A DNA stretch of 64,000 nucleotides from Paraburkholderia phenazinium (GCF_900100735.1 NZ_FNCJ01000016.1:62001-126000); one strand, 5' to 3'. Shown: positions 9,292 to 18,121, counted from the first letter of the stretch. Numbers and translations: made by a program. The notes: generated from the sequence alone by a model not told the origin.

Positions 9292-9344
9292 ACAATAGTG
9301 CATTGCCACACACACGTAAAGCACTTTAATGCATGTTTACGTGT
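9292..9344 (-). promoter_or_regulatory. boxC promoter with nested inverted repeat and TGCA motifs (probable BoxR operator)
   Basis: On the minus strand TTTACG (9315-9320) and TATTGT (9292-9297) are spaced by 17 bp. A perfect 9-bp inverted repeat, ACACGTAAA-N15-TTTACGTGT (9312-9344), covers the -35. Inside it the minus strand reads TGCA-TTAAAG-TGCT (9320-9333), and another TGCA sits in the promoter spacer (9299-9302). The BzdR/BoxR regulator family is known to bind repeated TGCA elements. This is therefore the likely site where BoxR represses boxCBA until benzoyl-CoA accumulates. The promoter boxes are each 4/6 matches. Confidence 0.6.
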
Positions 9345-9389
9345 AAACCCTCAACCTAACCGGCCCCAAGCGGATACGGTTGAGGGCGC

Positions 9390-10355
9390 TCAGCCCGCCT
9401 GAGTGTCCTCGATGGTTTCCGCCTCCAGCCGCGCAGCCAGCCGGTCACGCAATTGCAGATAGGCGTCGGCGAGGGTTTTCTCGCTGGTGTCGAAGCTCAT
9501 GTCCGCGCGGCCGTACAGCTCGCTGCGGCCGGCGAGAATGCGCTTGAGGTCCTCCATCGCCTCCTTGTTGCCGGAGATGGGCCGCAGATCGCCCTGCGCC
9601 ACGACGCGCCGCATATGTTCTTCCGGCGTGGCCTGCAGCCAGACGGTGTAGCAGTGCGCGAGCAGCGCGCTGAAGGTGCCCGACTCCGACACGAGGCCGC
9701 CCGGCGACGCGATCACCGCACGCTCATGCTCCTGAATCACCGCCTCCAGCGCCCGATGCTCGTAGCGGCGATAGGCTGCTGCCCCATATAGCGAATGGAT
9801 CTCCGAAGGCGGACAGCCAGCCAGTTGCTCGATCACACGCGTCAGTTCGACGAACGGCACCTTGCGCTCCTGCGCGAGCATCCGCCCGAGCGTCGACTTG
9901 CCCGCGCCGCGCAGGCCGATCAGCGCAATGCGGTCCTTGCGGTGCGGGTCGCGCGGCGCCTGCGCGAACATTTCGGCGAGCGCGATACGGGCCCGCTGCA
10001 ACGCCGCCTGGTCGCGCCCCTGCAGCAGCTCGCGGATCAGCAGCCATTCGGCGGATGAGGTGGTTTCGTCGCCGATCACCTCGGCGAGCGGGCAATTGAG
10101 GGTGGTGGCGATCTGCCGCAACACCAGCACCGACGCGTTGCCGACGCCCGACTCCAGATTCGCCAGGTGCCGCTCGGACAAGCCTGTTTCCGTGGCCAAA
10201 GTTTTCCGCGTCATGCCGCGGCGAGCCCGCAACAGACGCACGCGCTCACCCATTGCCGTCAGGAACGGATCGCGTTCTTCCCGCTCGCCCCGTTCCTCGC
10301 GTGAGCGGTCGTCCGCGTGTTCGTCGGATGACGCGGCAGTGTCATTCTGATTCAT
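9390..10355 (-). CDS. boxR: BoxR/BzdR-type transcriptional regulator (XRE HTH fused to shikimate-kinase-like domain)
   Basis: This 321-residue regulator has a Cro/XRE helix-turn-helix at about residues 35-95 (RARRGMTRKTLATETGLSER). A linker joins it to a shikimate-kinase-like effector domain with Walker A GLRGAGKST (147-155) and ASPGGLVSESGTF. In the BzdR/BoxR family the kinase-like part binds benzoyl-CoA and is not a metabolic shikimate kinase. The first 30 residues are highly charged and probably disordered. It lies 133 bp downstream of the boxC start on the same strand. GGGAG precedes the ATG, and a TATAAT -10 lies at 10386-10391. Confidence 0.92.
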   Translation of the reverse strand: MNQNDTAASSDEHADDRSREERGEREERDPFLTAMGERVRLLRARRGMTRKTLATETGLSERHLANLESGVGNASVLVLRQIATTLNCPLAEVIGDETTSSAEWLLIRELLQGRDQAALQRARIALAEMFAQAPRDPHRKDRIALIGLRGAGKSTLGRMLAQERKVPFVELTRVIEQLAGCPPSEIHSLYGAAAYRRYEHRALEAVIQEHERAVIASPGGLVSESGTFSALLAHCYTVWLQATPEEHMRRVVAQGDLRPISGNKEAMEDLKRILAGRSELYGRADMSFDTSEKTLADAYLQLRDRLAARLEAETIEDTQAG

Positions 10356-10385
10356 GTTTTACGCTCCCAATACCACATTACATGT

Positions 10386-10391
10386 ATTATA
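10386..10391 (-). promoter_or_regulatory. Consensus -10 (TATAAT) for boxR in the divergent boxR / DUF4863 region
   Basis: The minus strand carries a perfect TATAAT about 30 bp upstream of the boxR start codon. No convincing -35 lies 16-18 bp further upstream, which suggests an activated or regulated promoter. The 183-bp region 10356-10538 must also drive the plus-strand DUF4863-boxD operon. It additionally holds a 7-bp inverted repeat, CGCCGCG-N10-CGCGGCG (10451-10474), in the plus-strand leader. Confidence 0.5.
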
Positions 10392-10538
10392 GTGCTTGAC
10401 AGGCACCGGGTGACCGGTTAATTTTCGCCAAATATTGATCCAATAACAAACGCCGCGCGCTTTTTCTCGCGGCGCATCGGAGACGGGCGGCATGCGCGCA
10501 TGAAGTAAGGTGCGTGTGCGCCGTCGCTGGAGGCTCAC

Positions 10539-11033
10539 ATGTCCCCTGAAGATTTACAACGCCTGATCGAAGGCGTGACTGCCCAGCTCGACGGCCGGCC
10601 GCTCGATAGCGAGCTGGAGGCGTGGCTGAACACGACGTGGCCGGCTGATGCCCCCACCTTCCGTGCCCTCGCCGACGCCTGCCGCGCGGGCGTCGCCGCA
10701 GGCTGGCTATGCAACCGCGAAGGCGGCGGCATCCGCTATGGCCGCATCTTCAAGGCGCTGCCGGCCACGCACGGTTTTTCCGTCGACGTGGTCGACATGC
10801 AAGACATTGCCGGTCCACACCACATCCACCCGCACGGCGAGATCGATCTGATCATGCCGCTCACCGAGGGTGCGACCTTCGACGCTCATCCCGCGGGTTG
10901 GTGCGTGTACGGCCCCGGCAGCGCGCATCGTCCGACCGTCGCCAACGGGCGGGCCCTGGTGCTGTATCTGCTGCCGCAAGGCGCGATTGAATTCACCCCT
11001 GAACCCCTCGCTGAGACCGCCCGCCATGACTGA
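10539..11033 (+). CDS. DUF4863 / 4-hydroxylaminobenzoate-lyase-like protein
   Basis: This 164-residue soluble protein looks like the DUF4863 family, to which 4-hydroxylaminobenzoate lyase PnbB belongs. A His-rich cupin-like strand, GPHHIHPHGEIDLIMP (about residues 91-106), could bind a metal, followed by GWCVYGPGSAHRPTV. It has a good Shine-Dalgarno (GGAGG) and overlaps the start of boxD by 8 bp, so the two are translationally coupled. It occupies the first position of the benzoate activation operon, implying a role in handling an aromatic or CoA intermediate. No lyase function on benzoate itself is known to me, so its job here is open. Confidence 0.75.
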   Translation: MSPEDLQRLIEGVTAQLDGRPLDSELEAWLNTTWPADAPTFRALADACRAGVAAGWLCNREGGGIRYGRIFKALPATHGFSVDVVDMQDIAGPHHIHPHGEIDLIMPLTEGATFDAHPAGWCVYGPGSAHRPTVANGRALVLYLLPQGAIEFTPEPLAETARHD

Positions 11034-12609
11034 GTTACTGAACAACTACGTGGCCGGCCAATGGCTTGCTGGGACCGGTGCAGGCGTCACACTGAGCGAC
11101 CCGGTGACGGGTGAGGCACTGGTGCGCGTGTCGAGCGAAGGGCTCGATTTGCCGCATGCCTTCCACTTCGCCCGTGAGGAGGGTGGCGCCGCGTTGCGCG
11201 CGCTGACCTACGCGGCACGCGCCGCGCGCCTCGCCGAAATCGTCAAGCTGTTGCAAGCGAAGCGCGACGACTACTACGCCATCGCTACGGCAAACGCCGG
11301 CACCACCCGCAACGATTCGGCAGTCGATATCGACGGCGGCATTTTCACGCTCTCTTACTACGCGAAACTCGGCGCGGCGCTGGGCGATGTGCATGCACTG
11401 CGCGACGGCGAGGCCGCATCGCTCAGCAAGGACCAGACGTTCAGCGTACAGCATGTGCTCACGCCTACGCGTGGTGTCGCGCTGTTCATCAACGCGTTCA
11501 ATTTTCCGTCGTGGGGGCTGTGGGAAAAAGCGGCCCCTGCGTTGCTCTCCGGCGTGCCGGTGATCGTCAAACCCGCCACTGCCACCGCGTGGCTCACGCA
11601 GCGGATGGTCGCGGATGTCGTCGATGCAGGCATTCTGCCGGCCGGCGCGTTGTCCGTAATCTGCGGCAGCTCTGCGGGGTTGCTCGATCAGGTGCAGGCC
11701 TTCGATGTGGCGTCGTTCACGGGCTCGGCCACCACCGCCGCGACGCTGCGCGCGCACGCCGCTTTCGTGCAGCGCGGTGCGCGTTTGAACGTCGAAGCCG
11801 ACAGCCTGAACAGCGCGATCCTCTGCGCGGACGCAACGCCCGAAACGCCCGCCTTCGAACTGTTTATCAAGGAAGTCGTGCGCGAGATGACCGTCAAGTC
11901 CGGTCAGAAATGCACGGCGATTCGTCGTGTGTTCGTGCCGGACGCGGCACTCGCGGCGGTCGTCGACGCACTCAAAGTCAGGCTCGCCAAAGTTGCGGTT
12001 GGCAATCCGCGTAACGAGAGCGTGCGCATGGGGTCGCTGGTGAGCCGCGAGCAGTATGAAACCGTCCTCGCGGGCATCGCCGCGCTACGCGAAGAGGCGG
12101 TGCTCGCCTACGACGGCTCGGCCACGCCGTTGATCGATGCCGATCCCGCCATCGCGGCTTGTGTGGCGCCGCATCTGTTCGTCGTCAACGATCCGGATCA
12201 GGCCACGCTGTTGCACGAGCTCGAAGTGTTCGGCCCAGTGGCCACGGTGGCGCCATATCGCCCCGCTGCTGACGCGAGCGCATTGCCCGAAGCTCATGCA
12301 ATTGCCCTCGCGCGCCGCGGCGAGGGGTCGCTCGTCGCCTCGATCTATTCGAACGACGATGCGCATCTGGCGCGTGTCGCGCTCGAACTCGCCGATTCGC
12401 ACGGACGCGTTCACGCCATTTCGCCATCCGTGCAGCAAAGCCAGACCGGTCACGGCAACGTGATGCCGATGTCGCTGCACGGCGGCCCCGGCCGAGCCGG
12501 TGGCGGCGAAGAACTCGGCGGCTTGCGGGCGTTGGATTTCTATCACCGCCGCTCGGCCATCCAGGCGTCGAGCGCGTGCATCGAAGCGTTGACGCGCACG
12601 ACGCAGTGA
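11026..12609 (+). CDS. boxD: 3,4-dehydroadipyl-CoA semialdehyde dehydrogenase (BoxD)
   Basis: This NADP-dependent aldehyde dehydrogenase oxidises the ring-opening product of BoxC to 3,4-dehydroadipyl-CoA, leading to beta-oxidation. With the ATG at 11026 it has 527 residues; the frame is open upstream, but that part overlaps the preceding gene. ALDH landmarks are NAFNFPSWGLWEKAAPAL (157-174), FTGSATTAATLR (231-242), Glu257 in LNVEADS and the catalytic Cys296 in SGQKCTAIRR. It is closer in layout to PaaZ-type aldehyde dehydrogenase domains than to ordinary ones. The 5' end overlaps the DUF4863 gene by 8 bp. Confidence 0.93.
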   Translation: MTELLNNYVAGQWLAGTGAGVTLSDPVTGEALVRVSSEGLDLPHAFHFAREEGGAALRALTYAARAARLAEIVKLLQAKRDDYYAIATANAGTTRNDSAVDIDGGIFTLSYYAKLGAALGDVHALRDGEAASLSKDQTFSVQHVLTPTRGVALFINAFNFPSWGLWEKAAPALLSGVPVIVKPATATAWLTQRMVADVVDAGILPAGALSVICGSSAGLLDQVQAFDVASFTGSATTAATLRAHAAFVQRGARLNVEADSLNSAILCADATPETPAFELFIKEVVREMTVKSGQKCTAIRRVFVPDAALAAVVDALKVRLAKVAVGNPRNESVRMGSLVSREQYETVLAGIAALREEAVLAYDGSATPLIDADPAIAACVAPHLFVVNDPDQATLLHELEVFGPVATVAPYRPAADASALPEAHAIALARRGEGSLVASIYSNDDAHLARVALELADSHGRVHAISPSVQQSQTGHGNVMPMSLHGGPGRAGGGEELGGLRALDFYHRRSAIQASSACIEALTRTTQ

Positions 12610-12632
12610 GCAGACACGTGAGCGCGAGCGCG

Positions 12633-12655
12633 TCGCCGCCCCTCGTCGGCGGCGA
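12633..12655 (+). other. GC-rich hairpin after boxD
   Basis: TCGCCGCC-CCTCGTC-GGCGGCGA forms a perfect 8-bp stem with a 7-base loop, 24 bp after the boxD stop. No T-run follows, so it is not a standard intrinsic terminator. It may stabilise the upstream message or limit readthrough into bclA. Confidence 0.45.
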
Positions 12656-12682
12656 GCGTCAGAGCCAAAGCCCGGTACCCGG

Positions 12683-12735
12683 CCTTAGTACCAGGCCGTA
12701 GTAGCAAAAGTCAGCACCAGACCTTAGTACCAGGC
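12683..12735 (+). repeat. Two copies of a 14-bp direct repeat, period 39 bp
   Basis: CCTTAGTACCAGGC occurs at 12683-12696 and 12722-12735. The copies sit in a repetitive stretch containing further partial matches (GTACC, AGTACCAGGC, GTTAGCAC). They lie in the 194-bp gap between boxD and bclA. They could be operator half-sites for independent bclA control, or simple slippage-derived sequence. Confidence 0.55.
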
Positions 12736-12803
12736 GTTAGCACGAAGCAATCGCAGGCCCCCCACGCCTCACGAGTGCAAGCCGCCCCACCGCTGGAGGA
12801 AAC

Positions 12804-14402
12804 ATGGAAGCCCTGCTGGAATCGCCTGCTAGTCAGCCCGAGCGCGCCTTGAGCGTCGAGCCGCCGCCGGCCCAGTTCAATTTCGCCGCGCACCTGTTCC
12901 ACCTCAATCAGGCACGCGCCAGCAAGCCCGCCTATATCGACGACCGCGGCATCACCACCTACGCGCAGCTCGAAGAGCAGGCGCGCCGTTTCGCCGCGGT
13001 GCTGCGCACGCTCGGCGTGCACGCCGAAGAGCGCGTGCTGCTGGTGATGCAGGACAGCGTCGAACTACCGATCGCGTTTCTGGGTGCGCTGTACGCGGGC
13101 GTCGTGCCAGTGGTGGCGAATACGCTGCTGACCTCGGCCGACTACGTCTATATGCTCACGCACAGCCACGCTCGCGTCGTAATCGCTTCGGGCGCCGTAT
13201 TGCCGGTGGTCGAGCAGGCACTGAGCGCGGCAGACCACGACGGCTGCCTGCTGATCGTGTCGCAGCCGCCCGCAGGCGTTGCGCCGCGCTCGCCGGTGTT
13301 GAGCGAACTGCTCGACGCGGCCACAGCCGCGCTCAAACCCGTCGCGAGCGGTGGCGACGATATCGCCTTCTGGCTTTATTCGTCGGGCTCGACCGGCAAG
13401 CCCAAAGGCACGGTGCATACCCATGCGAATCTCTACTGGACGGCCGAGCTGTACGGCAAGCCGATCCTCGGCATCGTCGAAAGCGATGTGGTGTTCTCCG
13501 CCGCCAAACTGTTCTTCGCGTACGGCCTCGGCAATGGGCTGACTTTTCCTCTCTCGGTCGGCGCCACCGCCGTGTTGATGGCCGAGCGCCCCACCGCCGA
13601 GGCGATCTTCGCGCGTCTCACGCGGCACAAACCCACGGTGTTTTACGGCGTACCGACTCTCTACGCGAGCATGCTGGCCGCGCCCAATCTGCCCGCCCGC
13701 GCGGATCTCGCGTTGCGCATCTGCACCTCCGCCGGCGAAGCGCTGCCGCGCGAGATCGGCGAGCGCTTCACCGCCCACTTCGGCGCTGAGATTCTCGACG
13801 GCATCGGCTCGACGGAGATGCTGCATATCTTTCTATCCAATCGCGCCGGTCATGTCGAATACGGCACCACTGGCCGTCCCGTGCCGGGTTACGACGTCGA
13901 ACTTCGCGACGAGAGCGGGCACATCGTCGCCGATGGCGAAGTGGGCGACCTGTTCATCAAGGGGCCGAGCGCCGCGCTCATGTACTGGAGCAATCGCGAG
14001 AAATCGCGGGCGACCTTTCTGGGCGAATGGATCCGCAGCGGCGACAAGTACCGGCGACTGCCGAACGGCTGCTATGTCTACGCGGGACGCAGCGACGACA
14101 TGCTCAAGGTGAGCGGGCAATACGTGTCGCCCGTGGAAGTGGAGATGGTACTGGTGCAACACGACGCGGTGCTGGAGGCGGCAGTGGTCGGTGTCGATCA
14201 TGGCGGCCTCGTGAAGACGCGCGCCTTCGTGGTGTTAAAGCGCGATATCGCCGCGTCTGGCACACTGGCGGATGAACTGAAGGCCTTTGTGAAAGAACGC
14301 CTTGCGCCGCATAAGTACCCGCGCGATATCGTGTTCGTCGACGATCTGCCGAAGACCGCGACCGGGAAAATTCAACGCTTCAAACTACGCGAACAGCTTT
14401 AA
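12804..14402 (+). CDS. bclA: Benzoate-CoA ligase
   Basis: This AMP-forming acyl-CoA synthetase activates benzoate to benzoyl-CoA, the entry step of the pathway. The 532-residue protein has the P-loop motif WLYSSGSTGKPKGTVHTH (around residue 190), GIGSTEMLHIFLSN, the hinge region YAGRSDDMLKVSGQYVSP and the C-terminal lysine motif LPKTATGKIQR. The length fits benzoate-CoA ligases. GGAGG precedes the ATG. It follows boxD after 194 bp of repeat-containing DNA and is followed 8 bp later by an alpha/beta hydrolase. 4-Hydroxybenzoate or a substituted benzoate remains a possible alternative substrate. Confidence 0.93.
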   Translation: MEALLESPASQPERALSVEPPPAQFNFAAHLFHLNQARASKPAYIDDRGITTYAQLEEQARRFAAVLRTLGVHAEERVLLVMQDSVELPIAFLGALYAGVVPVVANTLLTSADYVYMLTHSHARVVIASGAVLPVVEQALSAADHDGCLLIVSQPPAGVAPRSPVLSELLDAATAALKPVASGGDDIAFWLYSSGSTGKPKGTVHTHANLYWTAELYGKPILGIVESDVVFSAAKLFFAYGLGNGLTFPLSVGATAVLMAERPTAEAIFARLTRHKPTVFYGVPTLYASMLAAPNLPARADLALRICTSAGEALPREIGERFTAHFGAEILDGIGSTEMLHIFLSNRAGHVEYGTTGRPVPGYDVELRDESGHIVADGEVGDLFIKGPSAALMYWSNREKSRATFLGEWIRSGDKYRRLPNGCYVYAGRSDDMLKVSGQYVSPVEVEMVLVQHDAVLEAAVVGVDHGGLVKTRAFVVLKRDIAASGTLADELKAFVKERLAPHKYPRDIVFVDDLPKTATGKIQRFKLREQL

Positions 14403-14410
14403 GGTGGTCC

Positions 14411-15286
14411 ATGCCCAACCGCGCGATAACAGACGAGACAAGAGACCAGGCACCAGCGGCTCCCACGCTTGCCGCCGGCAGCCAATTCGCACAGCTCCCA
14501 GCGACAGCCACGCGCGGCCCGCTCGATATCGAATGCCGCTGGCTCAATCCCGAGCTGAGCGCCGCGCCTATCGCATTGTTTCTGCATGAGGGACTCGGCT
14601 CGATCGCCATGTGGCGCGACTGGCCGCAGGCGCTGTGTGATCAGCTAGGCATGCGTGGGCTGGTGTATTCGCGTCCCGGTTATGGGCGTTCAACACCGCG
14701 GCCTCATGACGAGAAATGGCCGCTGGATTTCATGAGCACCCAGGCACGAGACGTGTTGCCGGCGCTGCTGGATGTGCTCGGCATCGAGCCTGAAGAACGC
14801 GCTCGCATGTGGGTAATCGGTCATAGCGACGGCGGATCGATCGCGCTGCTTTATGCCGCGTCATTCCCCACCGCACTGGCAGGCGCCGTGGTGATTGCGC
14901 CGCACGTGTTCGTCGAAGACGTCTCAGTGCAAAGCATCGCGCAGGCGAAGCTTGCTTACCAACAAACCGATCTGCGTGAAAAGCTGAGCCGCTATCACAC
15001 CGACGTCGATTCGGCCTTCTATGGCTGGAACGACATCTGGTTAAGCCCTGCATTCAGGGCGTGGAGTATTGTCGATACGTTGCCGGCCATCCGCTGCCCC
15101 TTGCTCGCAGTACAGGGACATGACGATCACTACGGCACCATGGCGCAGATCGACACGATCGCCACGCAAGTGCCGCAAGCGCGGCTCGCCAAACTCGACG
15201 CTTGCGGACACTCGCCGCATCGCGATGCGCCAGCGGCGCTGAATACGGCGATTGCTGCGTTTATCGAGGCGACCCGGCAGGCCTGA
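14411..15286 (+). CDS. Alpha/beta hydrolase of the box operon
   Basis: This 291-residue cytoplasmic alpha/beta hydrolase lies 8 bp after bclA. The oxyanion region is LFLHEGLGSIAMWRDWP, the nucleophile Ser139 lies in VIGHSDGGS, and the likely acid and base lie in VQGHDDHYGT and ACGHSPHRD. Residues 1-35 are Ala/Thr-rich and probably not structured. Similar genes sit in box clusters of other Burkholderiales. A thioesterase or lactonase that removes dead-end CoA esters or opens a side product would fit, but the substrate is unknown. Confidence 0.75.
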   Translation: MPNRAITDETRDQAPAAPTLAAGSQFAQLPATATRGPLDIECRWLNPELSAAPIALFLHEGLGSIAMWRDWPQALCDQLGMRGLVYSRPGYGRSTPRPHDEKWPLDFMSTQARDVLPALLDVLGIEPEERARMWVIGHSDGGSIALLYAASFPTALAGAVVIAPHVFVEDVSVQSIAQAKLAYQQTDLREKLSRYHTDVDSAFYGWNDIWLSPAFRAWSIVDTLPAIRCPLLAVQGHDDHYGTMAQIDTIATQVPQARLAKLDACGHSPHRDAPAALNTAIAAFIEATRQA

Positions 15287-15406
15287 CGCCATCCGCTCCA
15301 TCCAGGTGCCTCACGCACGCCGGGGCACCGCACACCCCGGCAGCAGAAACAACACCGCGGCAAAGTTCCGCTTTCGATTGGATCCGGCGTACCTGCCGCG
15401 GCCCAC

Positions 15407-16777
15407 TCAGCCGACCACTGCCGACAATCCCAACGTGAACACCAGCGCCGTCAGCGAGATGATCGTCTCGCACACGGTCCACGTCTTGAAGGTCTGCGGC
15501 ACCGTCATGCCGAAGTACTCCTTGACGAGCCAGAAGCCGCCATCGTTCACGTGCGACAGAATCAGCGACCCCGCACCGGTGGCAAGCACCAGCAGCTCGG
15601 GACGCACGCCACCTGTGCTCGCCGCCGCAGCCGCGATCGGCGCAATGATGCCCGCTGCGGTCGCCATGGCCACCGTGGCAGAGCCGGTCGCGACCCGGAT
15701 CAACGCCGCCACCAGCCACGCCAGGATCAGCAGCGGCACGTGCGCGCCGGTCGCCACATCGACAATCGCCTTCGACGCGCCGCTATCGATCAGGATGCGC
15801 CCAAAGCCGGCGCCCGCCCCCACTACGAGCGTGATGCCCGCGGTCGGCGCCAGACACTCGTTGGTGAACTTGAGAATCTGCTCGCGACCAAAACCGCGCG
15901 CCGTGCCGAAGGTATAGAAGCTCAGCAATACCGCCAGCAACAAAGCCATGTCCGGGTGGCCAATCAGATGCAAAACGTTGTTCGCGGTCGATTTCGCCGG
16001 CACGATTAGATCGGCCCAGCTCCCCAGCAGCATCAGCAGGACCGGCAGCAGCACCGTCAACAAGGTAATGCCGAAGCCCGGCAACTGCTGCTGCGCTCGC
16101 TTCGCATCCTGTTCGATGAACTGCTGCGCCATCTGGTTCACGCCTTCCAGCACCACGAAACGGCTAATCAGCTTCGAAAACAGCGGGCCGGCAATCGCCG
16201 CAGTGGGAATGCCGACAATCAGCGCATAGAAGATCGTATGGCCGATGTCCGCGTTATACGCGGTCACCGCCAGCAAGGCCGCCGGGTGCGGCGGAATCAA
16301 ACCGTGCACCACTGAAAGACCTGCCACCATTGGAATGCCGACACGAATCATCGAGGTGCCGGTACGCTGCGTCACGTTGAAGGCAATCGGAATCAGCAGC
16401 ACGAAGCCGACTTCGAAGAACACCGGCAGGCCGACCAGAAAGGCGATGCACATCATCGCCCAGTGGACGTTCTTCGGCCCGAACAGCTCAATCAGCGTGC
16501 GGGCAATCCGCTCGGCCCCGCCCGACTCGGCCATCATCTTGCCGAGCATGGTGCCGAGCCCGACCACGATGGCAATATGGCCGAGCGTGCCGCCCACACC
16601 GGCTTCGAACGATTTGAGAATCGACGTCATCGGCATGCCGACCGCGAGCGCCAGCGCGACCGACACCATCATCAAGGTGATGAACGGATTCATCTTGAAG
16701 CGTGCGATCAGCACAACGAGCGCGATGATCGCAATCAATGCGTAGACGAGTAACAGACTTCCTTGAACGGTCGCCAT
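15407..16777 (-). CDS. GntP-family permease (gluconate-type H+ symporter)
   Basis: This is a 456-residue inner-membrane symporter of the GntP family, which imports sugar acids such as gluconate or hydroxy acids. Many hydrophobic segments are visible. Family-like stretches include GVGGTLGHIAIVVGLGTMLG, MVAGLSVVHGLIPPHPAAL, LVVGAGAGFGRILIDSG and LILSHVNDGGFWLVKEYF. The ATG at 16777 is preceded by TGGAG. It is convergent with the box operon and lies 124 bp after a porin on the same strand. With the porin and PLP enzyme it suggests an uptake-plus-catabolism unit for a polyhydroxylated or amino acid substrate. Confidence 0.88.
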   Translation of the reverse strand: MATVQGSLLLVYALIAIIALVVLIARFKMNPFITLMMVSVALALAVGMPMTSILKSFEAGVGGTLGHIAIVVGLGTMLGKMMAESGGAERIARTLIELFGPKNVHWAMMCIAFLVGLPVFFEVGFVLLIPIAFNVTQRTGTSMIRVGIPMVAGLSVVHGLIPPHPAALLAVTAYNADIGHTIFYALIVGIPTAAIAGPLFSKLISRFVVLEGVNQMAQQFIEQDAKRAQQQLPGFGITLLTVLLPVLLMLLGSWADLIVPAKSTANNVLHLIGHPDMALLLAVLLSFYTFGTARGFGREQILKFTNECLAPTAGITLVVGAGAGFGRILIDSGASKAIVDVATGAHVPLLILAWLVAALIRVATGSATVAMATAAGIIAPIAAAAASTGGVRPELLVLATGAGSLILSHVNDGGFWLVKEYFGMTVPQTFKTWTVCETIISLTALVFTLGLSAVVG

Positions 16778-16901
16778 GGGTGCTCCAGGTGAGTGAGATC
16801 GGCCACGCGCGAGGCGAGCGCACCGCACCCGCTGGGTGCAGTACCTGCGCCTGTGCGCGTGTGCAGGCGGCCGCGCTTGCAGCGAGGCCCGGACGTTGGC
16901 C

Positions 16902-18026
16902 TCAGAACTTGTGGCGGATGCCGGCGACGGTGACGAATTGCCCGCTGGTGCTCGACGGGTTCGAAATCCCTTCGATCCATGCCTTCGAACCGGCGGCGTT
17001 CTGATAGATGCCGTTCAGGTAGAGGTCGGTGGTCTTCGAGAGGAAGTACTCGTCGCCGACGCTGATCTGGTTGTAATGCGCGCTCGGTGCGGTGGACGAG
17101 CTGCTGTTCTGGCTCGTGTAGATATAGCCGAGCGCGAGCAGCGTGGCGGGCGTCAACTGGTAACGCACGCTCGCTTCGTAGTTGGCAAAGCGCAGGCTGC
17201 CGCCGGTGATCAGCTGGAACTGCGAGTTCGTGTACAGCAGCGCGACCGTGGCAGGACCGAATGTGTAAGCACCGCCGCCGCCAAACACCTGATTGCGCGA
17301 GACATTGGACGTGCCGATGATCGAGGAGCCGGTGCCGTAGTAGTTGTCCGAAGGCGCCGCGCCGGTCGTGTTGCTGGCAGGATTATCGACCAGCGAATAC
17401 GCCGCATCGAGACGCAGCGGGCCGTTCACGTAATCGGCGCCGACGCTCCACGCGCGGTTGTTGGCGAACTGACCGGCCGTGTTCGAAAACGCGTACATGG
17501 CGTTGGCGGTGAAGCCGGCGATCGTCGGCGTCGTGTACTTGACCGCGTTGTCGGTGCGGTAGGTATTGTTGAGGTCGTCGTTATCGTAGATCCCGTTGCC
17601 GTACTGGCTCATTGCGCCGACGCCGTTGATCTGCAGATTCGACAGATAGTCCTGCACGCTGTTGTACTGGCGCCCGAGCGTGATCGTGCCGGCGCGGTCG
17701 TTGCTCAGCGCGACCCATGCGCCGCGCCCGAACATCCTGCCCCCACCGCCCAGCGCGCCCGTTTCGGCGCTGAAGCTGTTTTCCAGCCTGAACAGCACAT
17801 GGTTGCCGCCACCCAGATCTTCGCTCCCCGTCAGGCCCCAGCGCGAGCCCTGCACATTGCCCTGAGTCGCCTGATAGGCCGACTGCCCCTTCTGGTTGTT
17901 GGTGTAGGTAAAGCCGGCATCGACAATGCCATACAGCGTGACGCTGCTTTGCGCGTGAGCGGCGGCGGCGCCGAGCCCGGTTACGGCGATGGCGAGCGCC
18001 GTGCGAAGAGTCTGCTTGTGCATCAT
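16902..18026 (-). CDS. Gram-negative trimeric porin (OmpC/Burkholderia type)
   Basis: This is a 374-residue outer-membrane general porin. A signal peptide of about 20 residues ends ...AAAHAQ, followed by the classic SSVTLYGIVDAGFTYTNN. Other porin landmarks are SRWGLTGSEDLGGGNHVLFR, VALSNDRAGTITLGRQY and the C-terminal IRHKF ending in Phe. Two adjacent ATGs (18026 and 18023) follow GAGG; I chose the first. Its promoter appears to be TTGTGC / TATATA at 18088-18117. The product is probably the entry pore for the GntP substrate, although such porins are usually not specific. Confidence 0.93.
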   Translation of the reverse strand: MMHKQTLRTALAIAVTGLGAAAAHAQSSVTLYGIVDAGFTYTNNQKGQSAYQATQGNVQGSRWGLTGSEDLGGGNHVLFRLENSFSAETGALGGGGRMFGRGAWVALSNDRAGTITLGRQYNSVQDYLSNLQINGVGAMSQYGNGIYDNDDLNNTYRTDNAVKYTTPTIAGFTANAMYAFSNTAGQFANNRAWSVGADYVNGPLRLDAAYSLVDNPASNTTGAAPSDNYYGTGSSIIGTSNVSRNQVFGGGGAYTFGPATVALLYTNSQFQLITGGSLRFANYEASVRYQLTPATLLALGYIYTSQNSSSSTAPSAHYNQISVGDEYFLSKTTDLYLNGIYQNAAGSKAWIEGISNPSSTSGQFVTVAGIRHKF

Positions 18027-18087
18027 GGTTTCCTCAAGTCTCAAGTCGAAAGAACAGCAAACACCGGTGGTTAGGGATTGTCCCGGC

Positions 18088-18117
18088 TATATAAGGTGTA
18101 CTAAATGTGAAGCACAA
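18088..18117 (-). promoter_or_regulatory. Putative porin promoter
   Basis: On the minus strand TTGTGC (18112-18117) and TATATA (18088-18093) are separated by 18 bp, in a locally AT-rich stretch about 65 bp upstream of the porin start. The -35 is weak and the -10 good. Confidence 0.45.
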
Positions 18118-18121
18118 AGCG

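Noticed and set aside
9390..10355. Shikimate kinase
   Set aside because: The kinase-like domain is fused to an XRE helix-turn-helix inside a box cluster, the BoxR/BzdR architecture.
12683..12735. CRISPR-like repeat pair
   Set aside because: Only two short copies, no further spacers and no cas genes.
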